Positions 55,357 to 64,000 of a stretch of 64,000 bases of DNA are shown here, in pieces (the stretch's first letter is position 1; every line of letters starts with the position of its first letter). The stretch spans positions 930,001-994,000 of the forward strand of contig NZ_CP038017.1 in the NCBI RefSeq assembly GCF_012222825.1, written 5' to 3'. Under the pieces are notes generated by a model that was given only the letters and a program-made list of their open reading frames with translations, had not been told where the DNA came from and did not search any database. The stretch is from Allofrancisella frigidaquae. Its GTDB lineage: Bacteria; Pseudomonadota; Gammaproteobacteria; Francisellales; Francisellaceae. A program made the position numbers and the translations under genes.

Positions 55357-57795
55357 CTACGTATGTATGCGCATATGGTTTTTCAAGCTTGATGCACGGT
55401 TGAAACGTTGACCACAGTCTTTACACTGAAATGGTTTTTCTCCTGTATGTATAAGTATGTGTCTTTTCAAGTTTGATGAGTCGGTGAAACATTTGCCACA
55501 GTCTTTACACTGAAATGGCCTCTCTCCTGTATGTATGAGCATATGTTGTTTCAAGTTTGATTGTTGGGTGAAACATTGACCACAGTCTTTACACTCAAAT
55601 GGTCTCTCTCCTGTATGTATGAGCATATGTTGTTTCAAATTTGATGTTTTGGTGAAACGTTTATCACAGACTTTACACTTATGTTTTTTCTCTTTAGTAT
55701 GTATTTCTAAATTCCCTGTTGGGTTTTCATTATCACCATTTAATGTTTCTTCCATAAGAATATCTACTGGCTGAGGTTTATTTTGTCTTTTACCTAAAAT
55801 TTTATCTGTTATTTTTGACTTTTCTAACTGTTTAGTAGCCTTTTGTATTTGTAGTGGTATGCTAATAGTATTATTATTTACTTCAATGTAGGGTTGTTCT
55901 TGGTTTTTATTCATACCTGAAGGAATTTGTATTCTATTATTGGCCATTTGTCCATCAGCTATTAAAAAATAGTGTTCTTTGCCAGGTATTGTATTATCAT
56001 AGCCTACATCAATATCGATTAAATTATTTGACGGAGCTATAGCTATTATTTGCTCAATAGGTGTTTGTCCTGACTCTACCATTATCCGGTGTATATTAAG
56101 TCTAATATTGGGATATAAATTTACTAATAAAAACATAACTAAATCGCCAGCTTCGTTGTTCCATAATCCTGGATTTGCTATATCATAGTAAACTTTATTA
56201 AAATCACTAGCAGGAACAAAAGGCCTTAGATACTGCTGTACCATGTCATTTAGAATATATGAAGCTAATATAGCCCTTAAATTCTCACCAGAGTCAGGAA
56301 AGCCAACAATATCATGGGCTCTTCCTAAACGATGAACTTGTTTAACTACAGCATTATAAAAACAGTTGCCATCACGTGCTATCTCATGATTATCTTTAAT
56401 GCTCATATACTGTAATTTTCGGCTTTTTGTTGTTTTTTGTTTATTTTTTTTATTAAAAAATTTACCTAATTCTTGGATAAACTGGTCAATTAATTTTTGA
56501 TCTTTATAACTGTGATTACGCTTAATGATCTCGCTTTTAAGATTATTTTTCGGTAGTTGAATTTTGGAAGGAGTCGGCTTTCCTTTATAATTATTTATTT
56601 CTACAGCCTTGGCTTTGCGTATTTCTTTATGTATATCTTTATTTCCATTAGGATAAACTTCTTTAAGATTATTAGCACTTAACTCAGATAGAAAAAAGAG
56701 TCTTTGAAATATTATCACGCTATGGATGGTTTTCGAGATCATGTTAAATAATCTGTTGTCAGAAAATATTGATTCAAGGTTATCTTTATTTAATTTATTG
56801 ATATCAGAAATATACTGTTTTAGTTCAATTTCTAACTTACCTATTTTAGGAGCATCTTTTATTTTGACCTTTTCATAATGCTTCTTATATTTATCAATTT
56901 GTTCTTCTTTAGCCTTAACATTTGCATTTAACCTAATTAGTGTACTTTTGTATAGATGTTCAATACTTTGCTTTTGGAGAAATTTGATATAAAAATTATA
57001 AAAAATCTTTAGTCCATCACCGCATTCAAAGCTTATATCATACATCCCTCGCTTGTTTATCTGTAAGTCTCTGTATTTTTTTTGATCATCAAACATACTC
57101 CTGTAACTTCTTAAAGCTTTTTTAGTAGCTTCTAACTTAGCATGAAAATTTTCAAGTAAAACAGCTAATAATAATCCTGCATACCCACTAGCAAAGCCTC
57201 CTATTTTTCTTTCCTCTTTTTCATTGTTTTCTGGTTGACTTATGGGTGGTCGAGATTCCCTATATTTTTTATACAATAAATGAGAAGAATACAGAAGATA
57301 AATATGAACTTTTTTAAGTTTTTTTTGACACATTAAACCTTGATGAATGAAATCTTTTATATTATCCAATCCCATATACACCAGCCCAGATAAGATCATG
57401 TGAGTTGTCTTACACACAAATAGTAATGCACCTGTGCGATTTGGTAGTATAGGATTAGGTACTAAGGTATTTTCTTTATCAAATAAAGCTACTTTAGATA
57501 ATGAATTATCTTCGTTAACTCTTAATAAATCTGACAGTGATTTAGAGCCATTTAATAGCTTTTCACTAATTTGCTTAGCCTTTTTTTTAGGTACCACTGT
57601 AGCTTTTGCTTCACCCTTAACAAAGTTAAAAACTTCATATTGGACGTAGTCAAAAGGTATTTGAAGGGAGGGGTGTTGATAAATGTTTTTGGTAAATTTT
57701 TTATCCCATGGAACCGCATAAATGTCTATATTTAATATATATAAAAGATTTATAAAGTCTTTTGGTAATTTTAAATGGTACATGTTTTTACTCAT
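55357..57795 (-). CDS. OTU deubiquitinase-like protein with four C2H2 zinc fingers
   Basis: 812 residues. 1 to about 460 is unrecognised, Lys-rich, with a hydrophobic stretch near 200 and a coiled coil near 285-345. About 464-612 is an OTU-type cysteine protease domain: ARDGNCFYNAV gives Asp475 and nucleophile Cys478, and KEHYFLIADG gives His608. Residues 705-812 are four zinc fingers of C-x2-C-x12-H-x3-H spacing joined by TGERP/TGEKP linkers, which is the eukaryotic KRAB/Zif268 style and not the bacterial Ros type. Likely a secreted, host-directed effector, possibly nuclear. No signal peptide seen. The start has no clear Shine-Dalgarno. It lies just outside the island repeat. Confidence 0.9.
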   Translation of the reverse strand: MSKNMYHLKLPKDFINLLYILNIDIYAVPWDKKFTKNIYQHPSLQIPFDYVQYEVFNFVKGEAKATVVPKKKAKQISEKLLNGSKSLSDLLRVNEDNSLSKVALFDKENTLVPNPILPNRTGALLFVCKTTHMILSGLVYMGLDNIKDFIHQGLMCQKKLKKVHIYLLYSSHLLYKKYRESRPPISQPENNEKEERKIGGFASGYAGLLLAVLLENFHAKLEATKKALRSYRSMFDDQKKYRDLQINKRGMYDISFECGDGLKIFYNFYIKFLQKQSIEHLYKSTLIRLNANVKAKEEQIDKYKKHYEKVKIKDAPKIGKLEIELKQYISDINKLNKDNLESIFSDNRLFNMISKTIHSVIIFQRLFFLSELSANNLKEVYPNGNKDIHKEIRKAKAVEINNYKGKPTPSKIQLPKNNLKSEIIKRNHSYKDQKLIDQFIQELGKFFNKKNKQKTTKSRKLQYMSIKDNHEIARDGNCFYNAVVKQVHRLGRAHDIVGFPDSGENLRAILASYILNDMVQQYLRPFVPASDFNKVYYDIANPGLWNNEAGDLVMFLLVNLYPNIRLNIHRIMVESGQTPIEQIIAIAPSNNLIDIDVGYDNTIPGKEHYFLIADGQMANNRIQIPSGMNKNQEQPYIEVNNNTISIPLQIQKATKQLEKSKITDKILGKRQNKPQPVDILMEETLNGDNENPTGNLEIHTKEKKHKCKVCDKRFTKTSNLKQHMLIHTGERPFECKDCGQCFTQQSNLKQHMLIHTGERPFQCKDCGKCFTDSSNLKRHILIHTGEKPFQCKDCGQRFNRASSLKNHMRIHT
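55360..55683 (-). repeat. Tandem 84-bp zinc-finger units
   Basis: Four 28-codon units (the last shortened), very similar at DNA level, e.g. the recurrent TCCTGTATGTATGAGCATAT in plus-strand reading. Such similarity indicates recent unit duplication and allows unequal crossover to change finger number. Confidence 0.8.
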
Positions 57796-58186
57796 ATTGG
57801 TTTCAGTAATATAAAATATATATTTTACTAATATTTTATATTATTTATTATTAATAAATAGTTTTATTTTTATTTACCGATTATTAAACTGGTTGAGTTG
57901 AGATTTTTTTATTCATTTGACAATTATTTGTGGTGTATTTTTTAAAATTATAAATTAAGTAGAGTGTTAGATTTTAAGCTTTAAACCTTTTCTAATTTGT
58001 TGAAGAGCTCGTTTTGCTTTTAAATTTGCAGTGTATTATCAAAATTTTTGTTTGTTTAAAATTCATATCAATTAAAATTTATTTAGTTATAAAATTATTT
58101 AAAATCTTTTTATTTTATTTAAATATGATAATATTGTTATATAAAACTTGTTTATATGATCCATGAAGAAGGAATACTAATAATAT
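57796..58186. other. AT-rich divergent spacer of the OTU and amidoligase-like genes
   Basis: 391 bases, extremely AT-rich, with no open frame of note or RNA gene. It must hold both divergent promoters, but no box pair stands out among many AT hexamers. Confidence 0.6.
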
Positions 58187-60430
58187 ATGAAATGCATCAT
58201 TTGTGGGAATGATCCTTGTTCTTGTCATATTAAGAAAAAAATTATTAATATTAAACGCAACTTTATCAAAAAAGATTACCTTACAAATTCTTTTATTAGT
58301 TCACGGAAGCAAACTAAATTGAATCCCATAATTAATAAAGGCATCTTAGATAACAGCTTAATAATAAAAACAAAACCAATATTAGAATTACCAAAAAACA
58401 AACATAAAAGGAACCATGCACACAACTTTGATGTTAAAGATACTATTAATAATTATAGTACTATCAATAGAATAGAAACAAAATCAGTTAATAGAACTCC
58501 TAGAGAATTTATCATAAGAGATAAATCTATAGTACATACACCAAAAAAAAATTATATTGAACCAATAATTCATAATCTAAAAACTAAATCAATAACTCCT
58601 AGACATAAGGGAAACATTTTATTAAATAAGTTTATTCAATATTCTGATGAAATACTAAATACTATAAGAGTTAATAATTTCAACACAAACTCTCTGCAAT
58701 TATACTCAAACCATAAAACTTTTAAAAATAACCCTTTTAATTTGCAGACGCTTTTATATTATAATAAAAGCTTAAAATCAGAAATTAATACATTATTTAA
58801 AAATCAAAATCTTATAACATTTGGTTTTGAATATGAATTTGCAGGTTTTAATAAACAGCAGTTTCTTTCAATGAATAAAGAAGCCCGGGATCTCTGTGCC
58901 ACTGGACACAATGAAATCATGAAAGATTCAACTAGTTTTATAAATGAGTGGAAAATTGAAACAGATGCACAGAAAGAATTAGAACTAGTTTCACCTATTT
59001 TATGTCTTTATACTTCTAATAAATATGATTTTACACAAAAAATCATAGCAGCATTTACATTTCTCGAATTTTACACTAAAGAAATATTAGATATAGCCAA
59101 CGCTTCTGGAAACCTAAATATATTTTCTAAAAAAATTAATGAAAAGTATAATATTAATATTGAAAAGATAGGAAGTGAACATAATGAAACAGGACTACTA
59201 AATTTAATAAAAACTAATTATGAGATCGAGCACAAGTATCAAGGACAAATAAACAATAAAATTCGCGGTTCACACCTTAATATAGGTATTACTTTTGATT
59301 ATTTAATTAATAACCTTCTGAAAGAAGATAATAATTTTTCTTTTTTCAGGAGTATTTATAAAAAAAATACACACGACAAAACTCCAAGTACAAAAAACTG
59401 GTTCTATATAGATGATAAGCTAATATTACAAAAATTATATGTCATATACACTAGTTTAAGGTCCACATTAGATAAATATTTAAAAGGGGTAAATATTAAT
59501 ACTGAAATTTGCTCTGCACTACTAACACTGAAAATAATAGAAATAACTAGTTACATAGAAAAACTTTTATACAATTATCTCCATCATATTGAAAGAGATT
59601 CAAATTTACAGGCGATATATAAGAAATCACATCATAGATTAACGAGTATTAAAAGTAATTCTTTTGATAAATTCTGGATTAAAACAGGCCTAGAAGGCAT
59701 AATCGCATGCATATGCTTATATATTCCTGCCAACTATAGGACAAAATTATGTACAGATATATATGAAACGATTAGCTTACACAGGGATAACATATCAAAG
59801 TTTTTGATGGAAATAATTTGTAAAACATATAATATAGATAAATCTTCCTCTCATATTAATAAATGCTCCAAACTGTTTTTTCCATTTGATAAATATATAG
59901 CATCTATAATAAATAGAACGTTACTAAATATTGAGCAAGTAAGAGAGGTGACTATAAGGAACCATATGGAAGAAGAGATAATATGCAAAGTAAATGCCAA
60001 TTTAAAACCAGCTATTGAGTTGAGAACGAGCACTGTAAATAACGACATTTTTATAGTTAATGAATCCCTCGAAAAGAACTTCCATGCTAACTTTAAAAAA
60101 CATATTGATGATATAAGCAAACACAATAATTTAGCTTTTAAAAAAAATGATGAAAACTATAAATCTGATTTTAAACAATATATAGAAAAATCTAAAAGTA
60201 TAAGCAAGTTAATTGAAGCTTATGATATCGCAGGACTTACAGGTGCAAGAAATGAAACCTATTTGCCTATTAGAATGGTGCAAAATAATATTCCCGAAGT
60301 TGTTATCGAATTTAGAAATCCCACTGATAACCTTGAATTTTTTATTAAAAAAATTCAAAAACTTAATACTATAAAAAAAAGTAAAGAAAAGAGAAAATAT
60401 TATGCAAAAACGCCAGAAAGTAGGCTCTAA
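58187..60430 (+). CDS. Putative amidoligase-fold enzyme with N-terminal cysteine cluster
   Basis: 747 residues. The N terminus has a possible zinc site, CIICGNDPCSCH (Cys3, 6, 11, 13), then a basic, disordered 200 residues. The middle has motifs like the putative amidoligase (glutamate-cysteine ligase/glutamine synthetase fold) family: TFGFEYEFAGF (Glu215, Glu217), EWKIETD...ELELVSP (Glu266) and RGSHLNIGI (His363); near the C terminus VVIEFRNP. These would bind Mg-ATP and a glutamate-like substrate. Helical segments lie between. AAGGAA precedes the ATG. It is divergent from the OTU-zinc-finger gene. Function is inferred by motif only. Confidence 0.6.
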   Translation: MKCIICGNDPCSCHIKKKIINIKRNFIKKDYLTNSFISSRKQTKLNPIINKGILDNSLIIKTKPILELPKNKHKRNHAHNFDVKDTINNYSTINRIETKSVNRTPREFIIRDKSIVHTPKKNYIEPIIHNLKTKSITPRHKGNILLNKFIQYSDEILNTIRVNNFNTNSLQLYSNHKTFKNNPFNLQTLLYYNKSLKSEINTLFKNQNLITFGFEYEFAGFNKQQFLSMNKEARDLCATGHNEIMKDSTSFINEWKIETDAQKELELVSPILCLYTSNKYDFTQKIIAAFTFLEFYTKEILDIANASGNLNIFSKKINEKYNINIEKIGSEHNETGLLNLIKTNYEIEHKYQGQINNKIRGSHLNIGITFDYLINNLLKEDNNFSFFRSIYKKNTHDKTPSTKNWFYIDDKLILQKLYVIYTSLRSTLDKYLKGVNINTEICSALLTLKIIEITSYIEKLLYNYLHHIERDSNLQAIYKKSHHRLTSIKSNSFDKFWIKTGLEGIIACICLYIPANYRTKLCTDIYETISLHRDNISKFLMEIICKTYNIDKSSSHINKCSKLFFPFDKYIASIINRTLLNIEQVREVTIRNHMEEEIICKVNANLKPAIELRTSTVNNDIFIVNESLEKNFHANFKKHIDDISKHNNLAFKKNDENYKSDFKQYIEKSKSISKLIEAYDIAGLTGARNETYLPIRMVQNNIPEVVIEFRNPTDNLEFFIKKIQKLNTIKKSKEKRKYYAKTPESRL

Positions 60431-60498
60431 TTTTGGCTCCTCAGAGATATTCACTACTCCCTAAGAGCCTAAATACAGTTTAATGAAGAGGTTCTAAT

Positions 60499-62196
60499 CT
60501 ACCTATGCTCAGTAAGATTTAATTTTTTACCTGCTACCCAAACTTTTTTAAGATGATTTATAACTTTTGCACTCAAATTAGCTGGTAAATCAACTAGAGT
60601 ATAGTCTTTTTCTATAGATATATTACAAATATGTTTACTATCTATGCCACCCTCATTTGCTATAGCACCAACTATATTTCTTGGTTGTACATCATTTTCA
60701 CGACCCACATCTATTCTATAGGTAGTTAGATCTAGATCCACTCGCTTTGGTCGCTTTTTATCAAACCTAGAGTTATTATTTCTGTCTCTATCATTAAACC
60801 TATCACTAGATTTGGATGATCTATCATCTCTTTTAGCAGGAGCTCTCTTTTCTTCTTTAGCCTGGATCTCCCTTGGGAAAAAGCCTTTCTTATCTTGTGC
60901 TAAAAGCGTAAGTACTGCTAATAAATCTTCTGAGTCTAATTCTAGCTGATCACGTATATCAAGTATTATTTCTTTATATTTATCTAAAGATTTGTTTTTC
61001 TCCAAAGCAGATATTATTCTATTTTTAAAATTATTGATTCTACTATCAGCAAGCTCTTTAGCGCCTGGCATAAACATTTCTTGTAGTTTTGAATTAGTGA
61101 ATCGCTCAAGCGAACGTAAGAATCGCATTTCTTTTAGCGTTATTAAAGAGATAGAAACGCCTTCACGCCCTGCTCTACCAGTACGGCCTATTCTGTGGAC
61201 ATAAGTGTCTTCATCATTAGGCATATCATAGTTAATCACATGACTAATACGCTCAAGATCTATACCTCTAGCTACAACATCAGTTGCTACTAAAACATCA
61301 GATCTAGAATTTCTAAATTGATCAACAATATATTCTCTTTGAGACTGTTGCATATCACCATTTATAGCAGCTACTTTATAGCCAAGAGCTTTTAAATTAT
61401 CAGCAACTTCTATTGTGCTTGTCTTAGTTTTAACAAAAATTAGCACGCCATCAGTTTCTTCTATTTCTAGGAGTCTATCTAAAGCATCTATCTTTTTAAA
61501 ACCTTTAACTACTATAAATTTTTGTGTAATAGTGTTAGCTGTTTTAGTTGTTGCTTTAACCTGTATTTTGCATGGATTTCTTAGATATTCTTTTATAATG
61601 TCAGCAATATCATTTGGTATAGTTGCTGAAAAAAGTAGTCGTTGGCACTCATCAGATACATGGCTTAAAACCCATCTAACATCGTCAATAAAACCCATTC
61701 TAAGCATTTCATCTGCTTCATCTAATACTAACGCTCTTAGATTATCTAGCTTTAGTGTTCCTTTCTCGATGTGATCCATAACTCTACCAGTAGTACCGAC
61801 TACTACTTGGACACCATTTTTAAGTGCTCTTATTTGTGAGCCATATTCTTGTCCACCATAAATACAAGCAACAGACAAGCTCGGAACACTTTTTGCAAAA
61901 GCTTCAAACTGTTCTGCTACTTGTATAGCTAATTCGCGAGTTGGCGCTAATACTAAAATTTGAGGAGATCTGCTTTTATCATTCAGATCTAAATTATTTA
62001 TTAATGGTAACGCAAAAGCTGCTGTTTTACCTGTACCTGTTTGTGCTTGTCCTAGCACATCTCTACCCGATAATATATATGGAATAGCATACTGTTGAAT
62101 TGGCGTTGGGTTCTCATACCCTAGATTCATAACAGTATCTACAATATTTTGATCTAAGCCTAAAGAGCTAAAATCTTTTTTTGTTTCTGAATTCAT
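60499..62196 (-). CDS. deaD: DEAD-box RNA helicase (DeaD/CsdA type)
   Basis: 565 residues: AQTGTGKTAAFALP, PTRELAIQ, LVLDEADEML, LLFSATIPND, ARGID and HRIGRTGRAG are intact, followed by a basic linker and a C-terminal RNA-binding domain (IVGAIANEGGIDSKHICNI). The C-terminal domain identifies the CsdA/DeaD branch, which acts in ribosome assembly and cold adaptation. Convergent with the amidoligase-like gene. Confidence 0.94.
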   Translation of the reverse strand: MNSETKKDFSSLGLDQNIVDTVMNLGYENPTPIQQYAIPYILSGRDVLGQAQTGTGKTAAFALPLINNLDLNDKSRSPQILVLAPTRELAIQVAEQFEAFAKSVPSLSVACIYGGQEYGSQIRALKNGVQVVVGTTGRVMDHIEKGTLKLDNLRALVLDEADEMLRMGFIDDVRWVLSHVSDECQRLLFSATIPNDIADIIKEYLRNPCKIQVKATTKTANTITQKFIVVKGFKKIDALDRLLEIEETDGVLIFVKTKTSTIEVADNLKALGYKVAAINGDMQQSQREYIVDQFRNSRSDVLVATDVVARGIDLERISHVINYDMPNDEDTYVHRIGRTGRAGREGVSISLITLKEMRFLRSLERFTNSKLQEMFMPGAKELADSRINNFKNRIISALEKNKSLDKYKEIILDIRDQLELDSEDLLAVLTLLAQDKKGFFPREIQAKEEKRAPAKRDDRSSKSSDRFNDRDRNNNSRFDKKRPKRVDLDLTTYRIDVGRENDVQPRNIVGAIANEGGIDSKHICNISIEKDYTLVDLPANLSAKVINHLKKVWVAGKKLNLTEHR

Positions 62197-62257
62197 TTTG
62201 TAACCGTAAATTAAATATTTTGAGAAATAATAATTTGAAAATTATGAAAATTTAAAA

Positions 62258-62536
62258 TTATCCACGTGATGTAATTTCTAGTAGATGGTAGCCAAATTGC
62301 GTTTTCACTGGTCCATGAACAGTGTTTAACTCGTCATTAAAGACTACTTTATCAAATTCAGGAACCATTTGACCTTGGGAAAAAGTACCTAGATCACCAC
62401 CTCTAGCTCCAGATGGACACAGAGAATGTTTTTTTGCAGCTTCTTCAAAAGTTATTTTACCTTCATTAATATCTTTTTTTATTTGTTCACATTCAGATTC
62501 TGACTGTACTAGCAAATGTCTTGCTGAAGCTTTCAT
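62258..62536 (-). CDS. ppiC: Parvulin-type peptidyl-prolyl isomerase (PpiC)
   Basis: 92 residues, a single parvulin domain: ASARHLLVQSE, AKKHSLCPSGARGGDLGTF, MVPEFDKVVF and FGYHLLEI. No signal peptide, so cytoplasmic, as in E. coli PpiC. Divided from deaD by about 60 bases. Confidence 0.93.
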   Translation of the reverse strand: MKASARHLLVQSESECEQIKKDINEGKITFEEAAKKHSLCPSGARGGDLGTFSQGQMVPEFDKVVFNDELNTVHGPVKTQFGYHLLEITSRG

Positions 62537-62647
62537 AATTAAGTTCCTTATTTTTATTATTTACTATTGCAAATTACACCCAACAGGATACATTATTTAC
62601 TTAAAATTTACAACTTTTATAAATTTTACTACTTAACATCTAGCATT

Positions 62648-63046
62648 TTAGGAAAAATATTTTTTTAACCTCTCTTTTAAACTAACCTTTTGCTCTTTGG
62701 AGTAAGGTTGTGCTTGAATATTGCCCCATACCGGGTTAGGCCAAGCTGGATCTGTAGTGAATCTTCCTATCACATGAATATGCATTTGTTTTACAACATT
62801 CCCTAAAGTAGCTACATTTAACTTATCAACCTTATATTCATCTTTTAAAAATACGGATAGCTTATTTATAAGAGTGTTTATATTGTACTGAACAGAATCA
62901 TCTAACTCATACCATTCTGTTTTATCTGTAAATGGCACAATGATAAACCATGGTAATATAACATTATTCATTACTAATATTTTACAATCTAAAGTTTGGT
63001 AAACTTCAAAAGTGTCTTTTTCTAAACGTTCATCTAGTTTAAACAT
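62648..63046 (-). CDS. HIT-family protein
   Basis: 132 residues with a HIT-like motif MHIHVIGRF and downstream [10 protein letters not shown]. It belongs to a HIT branch that hydrolyses nucleotidyl substrates such as diadenosine polyphosphates. The start overlaps the kdsB stop by 8 bases, so it is cotranscribed and translationally coupled. Confidence 0.85.
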   Translation of the reverse strand: MFKLDERLEKDTFEVYQTLDCKILVMNNVILPWFIIVPFTDKTEWYELDDSVQYNINTLINKLSVFLKDEYKVDKLNVATLGNVVKQMHIHVIGRFTTDPAWPNPVWGNIQAQPYSKEQKVSLKERLKKYFS

Positions 63047-63791
63047 TAAAATACTCCCTAATTTTTTCCAGATCTTCTAATGTATCAACTCCTGCTGGGG
63101 TACTTTTTATAGCTTTGGCAACTGCTATTTTATAACCATTATATAAAACTCGTAGTTGCTCTAAAGACTCATAGTTTTCAATAGGTGCTTTACTTAAACT
63201 TGAGTATTTTTTTAAAAACTCTACCCTATAAGCATACATTCCAATATGCCTAAAATACTCAGCTTGTTGAACTTGTTTATTTTCTGAAAAACCTCTTTCA
63301 AAAGGGATAGATGCTCTACTAAAATAGAGAGCATAGTTATCTTTGTCAAACACCACTTTTACATTATTTGCATTATATATATCTTCTGAAGAAGTTATTT
63401 TTTCACACAAAGTTGACACCACAGCTTCAGATCTATTTACTAACAACTCTGCTACTTGCTCTATATTTTCGACAGGTATTAATGGTTCATCACCTTGTAC
63501 ATTAATAACTATATCCTCATCGTTATAAGCAAGTTGTAAGACTGCTTCAGCTATCCGGTCTGTGCCAGATGCATGTTCAGGCTTAGTCAAAATCACATGT
63601 GCACCAAAGTTTTGTGCTATATCTTTTATTTTATGCGAATCTGTAGCTATAACTATGCTTTCAAATTTAGATTTAGAGACTTGCTCAAATACTCTTTGAA
63701 TCATTGGTTTACCTGCTATATCAGCAAGCATTTTATTTGGTAGACGTGTAGAGTTTAACCTAGCTGGAATAATAATATGAATTTTAGCCAT
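63039..63791 (-). CDS. kdsB: 3-deoxy-manno-octulosonate cytidylyltransferase
   Basis: Activates KDO as CMP-KDO for [26 protein letters not shown] is the nucleotide loop; [18 protein letters not shown] and the C-terminal [12 protein letters not shown] are conserved. 250 residues. Its start overlaps the stop of the Trm112-family gene by 8 bases, as in the common ycaR-kdsB pair. Confidence 0.96.
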   Translation of the reverse strand: MAKIHIIIPARLNSTRLPNKMLADIAGKPMIQRVFEQVSKSKFESIVIATDSHKIKDIAQNFGAHVILTKPEHASGTDRIAEAVLQLAYNDEDIVINVQGDEPLIPVENIEQVAELLVNRSEAVVSTLCEKITSSEDIYNANNVKVVFDKDNYALYFSRASIPFERGFSENKQVQQAEYFRHIGMYAYRVEFLKKYSSLSKAPIENYESLEQLRVLYNGYKIAVAKAIKSTPAGVDTLEDLEKIREYFNV

Positions 63792-63972
63792 ATTTTTTTA
63801 TCTCTTCAATGTTTAGCTTAGTAGCTTCTTCAACAAGCATAACCGGTATGTTATCACGTATAGGGTATGCTAGCTTATCTGCTTTACACACTAAGATTTG
63901 CTTTTGTTTATCATAGTGCAAGTTAGACTTACAAACCGGACAAACTAATATGTCCAAAACAGATTGATCCAT
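63784..63972 (-). CDS. Trm112/YcaR-family small zinc-type protein
   Basis: 62 residues: [17 protein letters not shown] and [21 protein letters not shown] are the Trm112/UPF0434 signature (three Cys). Eukaryotic Trm112 activates methyltransferases; the bacterial role is unsettled. AGAGGTG precedes the ATG. Confidence 0.9.
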   Translation of the reverse strand: MDQSVLDILVCPVCKSNLHYDKQKQILVCKADKLAYPIRDNIPVMLVEEATKLNIEEIKKYG

Positions 63973-64000
63973 TTATTTCACCTCTATTATAAATTCAAAT

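Noticed and set aside
60415-60480. TAGGCTCT ... AGAGCCTA inverted repeat as a terminator between the amidoligase-like gene and deaD
   Set aside because: Loop of more than 30 bases and no T-tract; too weak to annotate.

Overview
The window is a chromosomal stretch from an AT-rich gammaproteobacterium, most probably Francisella or a close relative in the Francisellaceae. This is inferred from base composition, the divergent bioA/bioBFCD locus beside birA, the tandem ThiF-family genes, the Sel1-repeat membrane protein and the overall protein character. No 16S rRNA or species-diagnostic marker is present. About sixty genes are packed tightly on both strands. I see no rRNA, tRNA or CRISPR array.

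Layout. 1-3.8 kb: a PQ-loop membrane protein behind a TPP riboswitch, then nagA-tsaB and the divergent GTPase gene rbgA. 3.9-10.7 kb: a Sel1-repeat membrane protein, an uncharacterised enzyme operon (two ThiF-type adenylyltransferases, an alpha/beta hydrolase, and a homocitrate/isopropylmalate-synthase-like enzyme fused to a cupin), and a Cys-His-Asp hypothetical protein. 10.8-27.4 kb: housekeeping genes (tdk, an O-methyltransferase, the miaB-phoH-ybeY-corC-lnt operon, rmuC, uvrC, rnd, an MFS exporter, glyS, tatD, recF). 27.5-29.7 kb: an accessory patch with a caspase/C80-like protein and a 901-bp IS5-family element whose transposase appears to need -1 frameshifting. 29.8-34.5 kb: 6S RNA, fau, bolA, two dedA paralogues separated by a palindromic MITE-like element, recO, a cysteine-free NifU_N-like gene and iscS. 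34.8-41.5 kb: rne, lgt, thyA, serA, tilS. 41.5-47.9 kb: the biotin locus with a BirA operator between bioA and bioB, then birA and gmk.

48.0-55.2 kb is a likely acquired island bounded by a 258-bp direct repeat of the gmk 5' end plus the gmk promoter. It holds a one-direction operon: truncated flavin N-monooxygenase, frameshifted heme-oxygenase-like diiron oxidase, aminotransferase, FAD/NAD(P) oxidoreductase, cupin, AFG1-type ATPase, TauE-type permease and GNAT acetyltransferase. It looks like a partly decayed amino-acid-derived natural-product pathway.

55.3-60.4 kb holds the most striking genes. One is an 812-residue protein with an OTU deubiquitinase-type domain and four classical eukaryotic C2H2 zinc fingers. 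The other, divergent, is a 747-residue protein with amidoligase-like motifs. Both look like host-interaction genes. The window ends with housekeeping genes deaD, ppiC, a HIT protein gene, kdsB and a Trm112-family gene.

All family assignments come from reading motifs and overall resemblance by eye. No database search was run.
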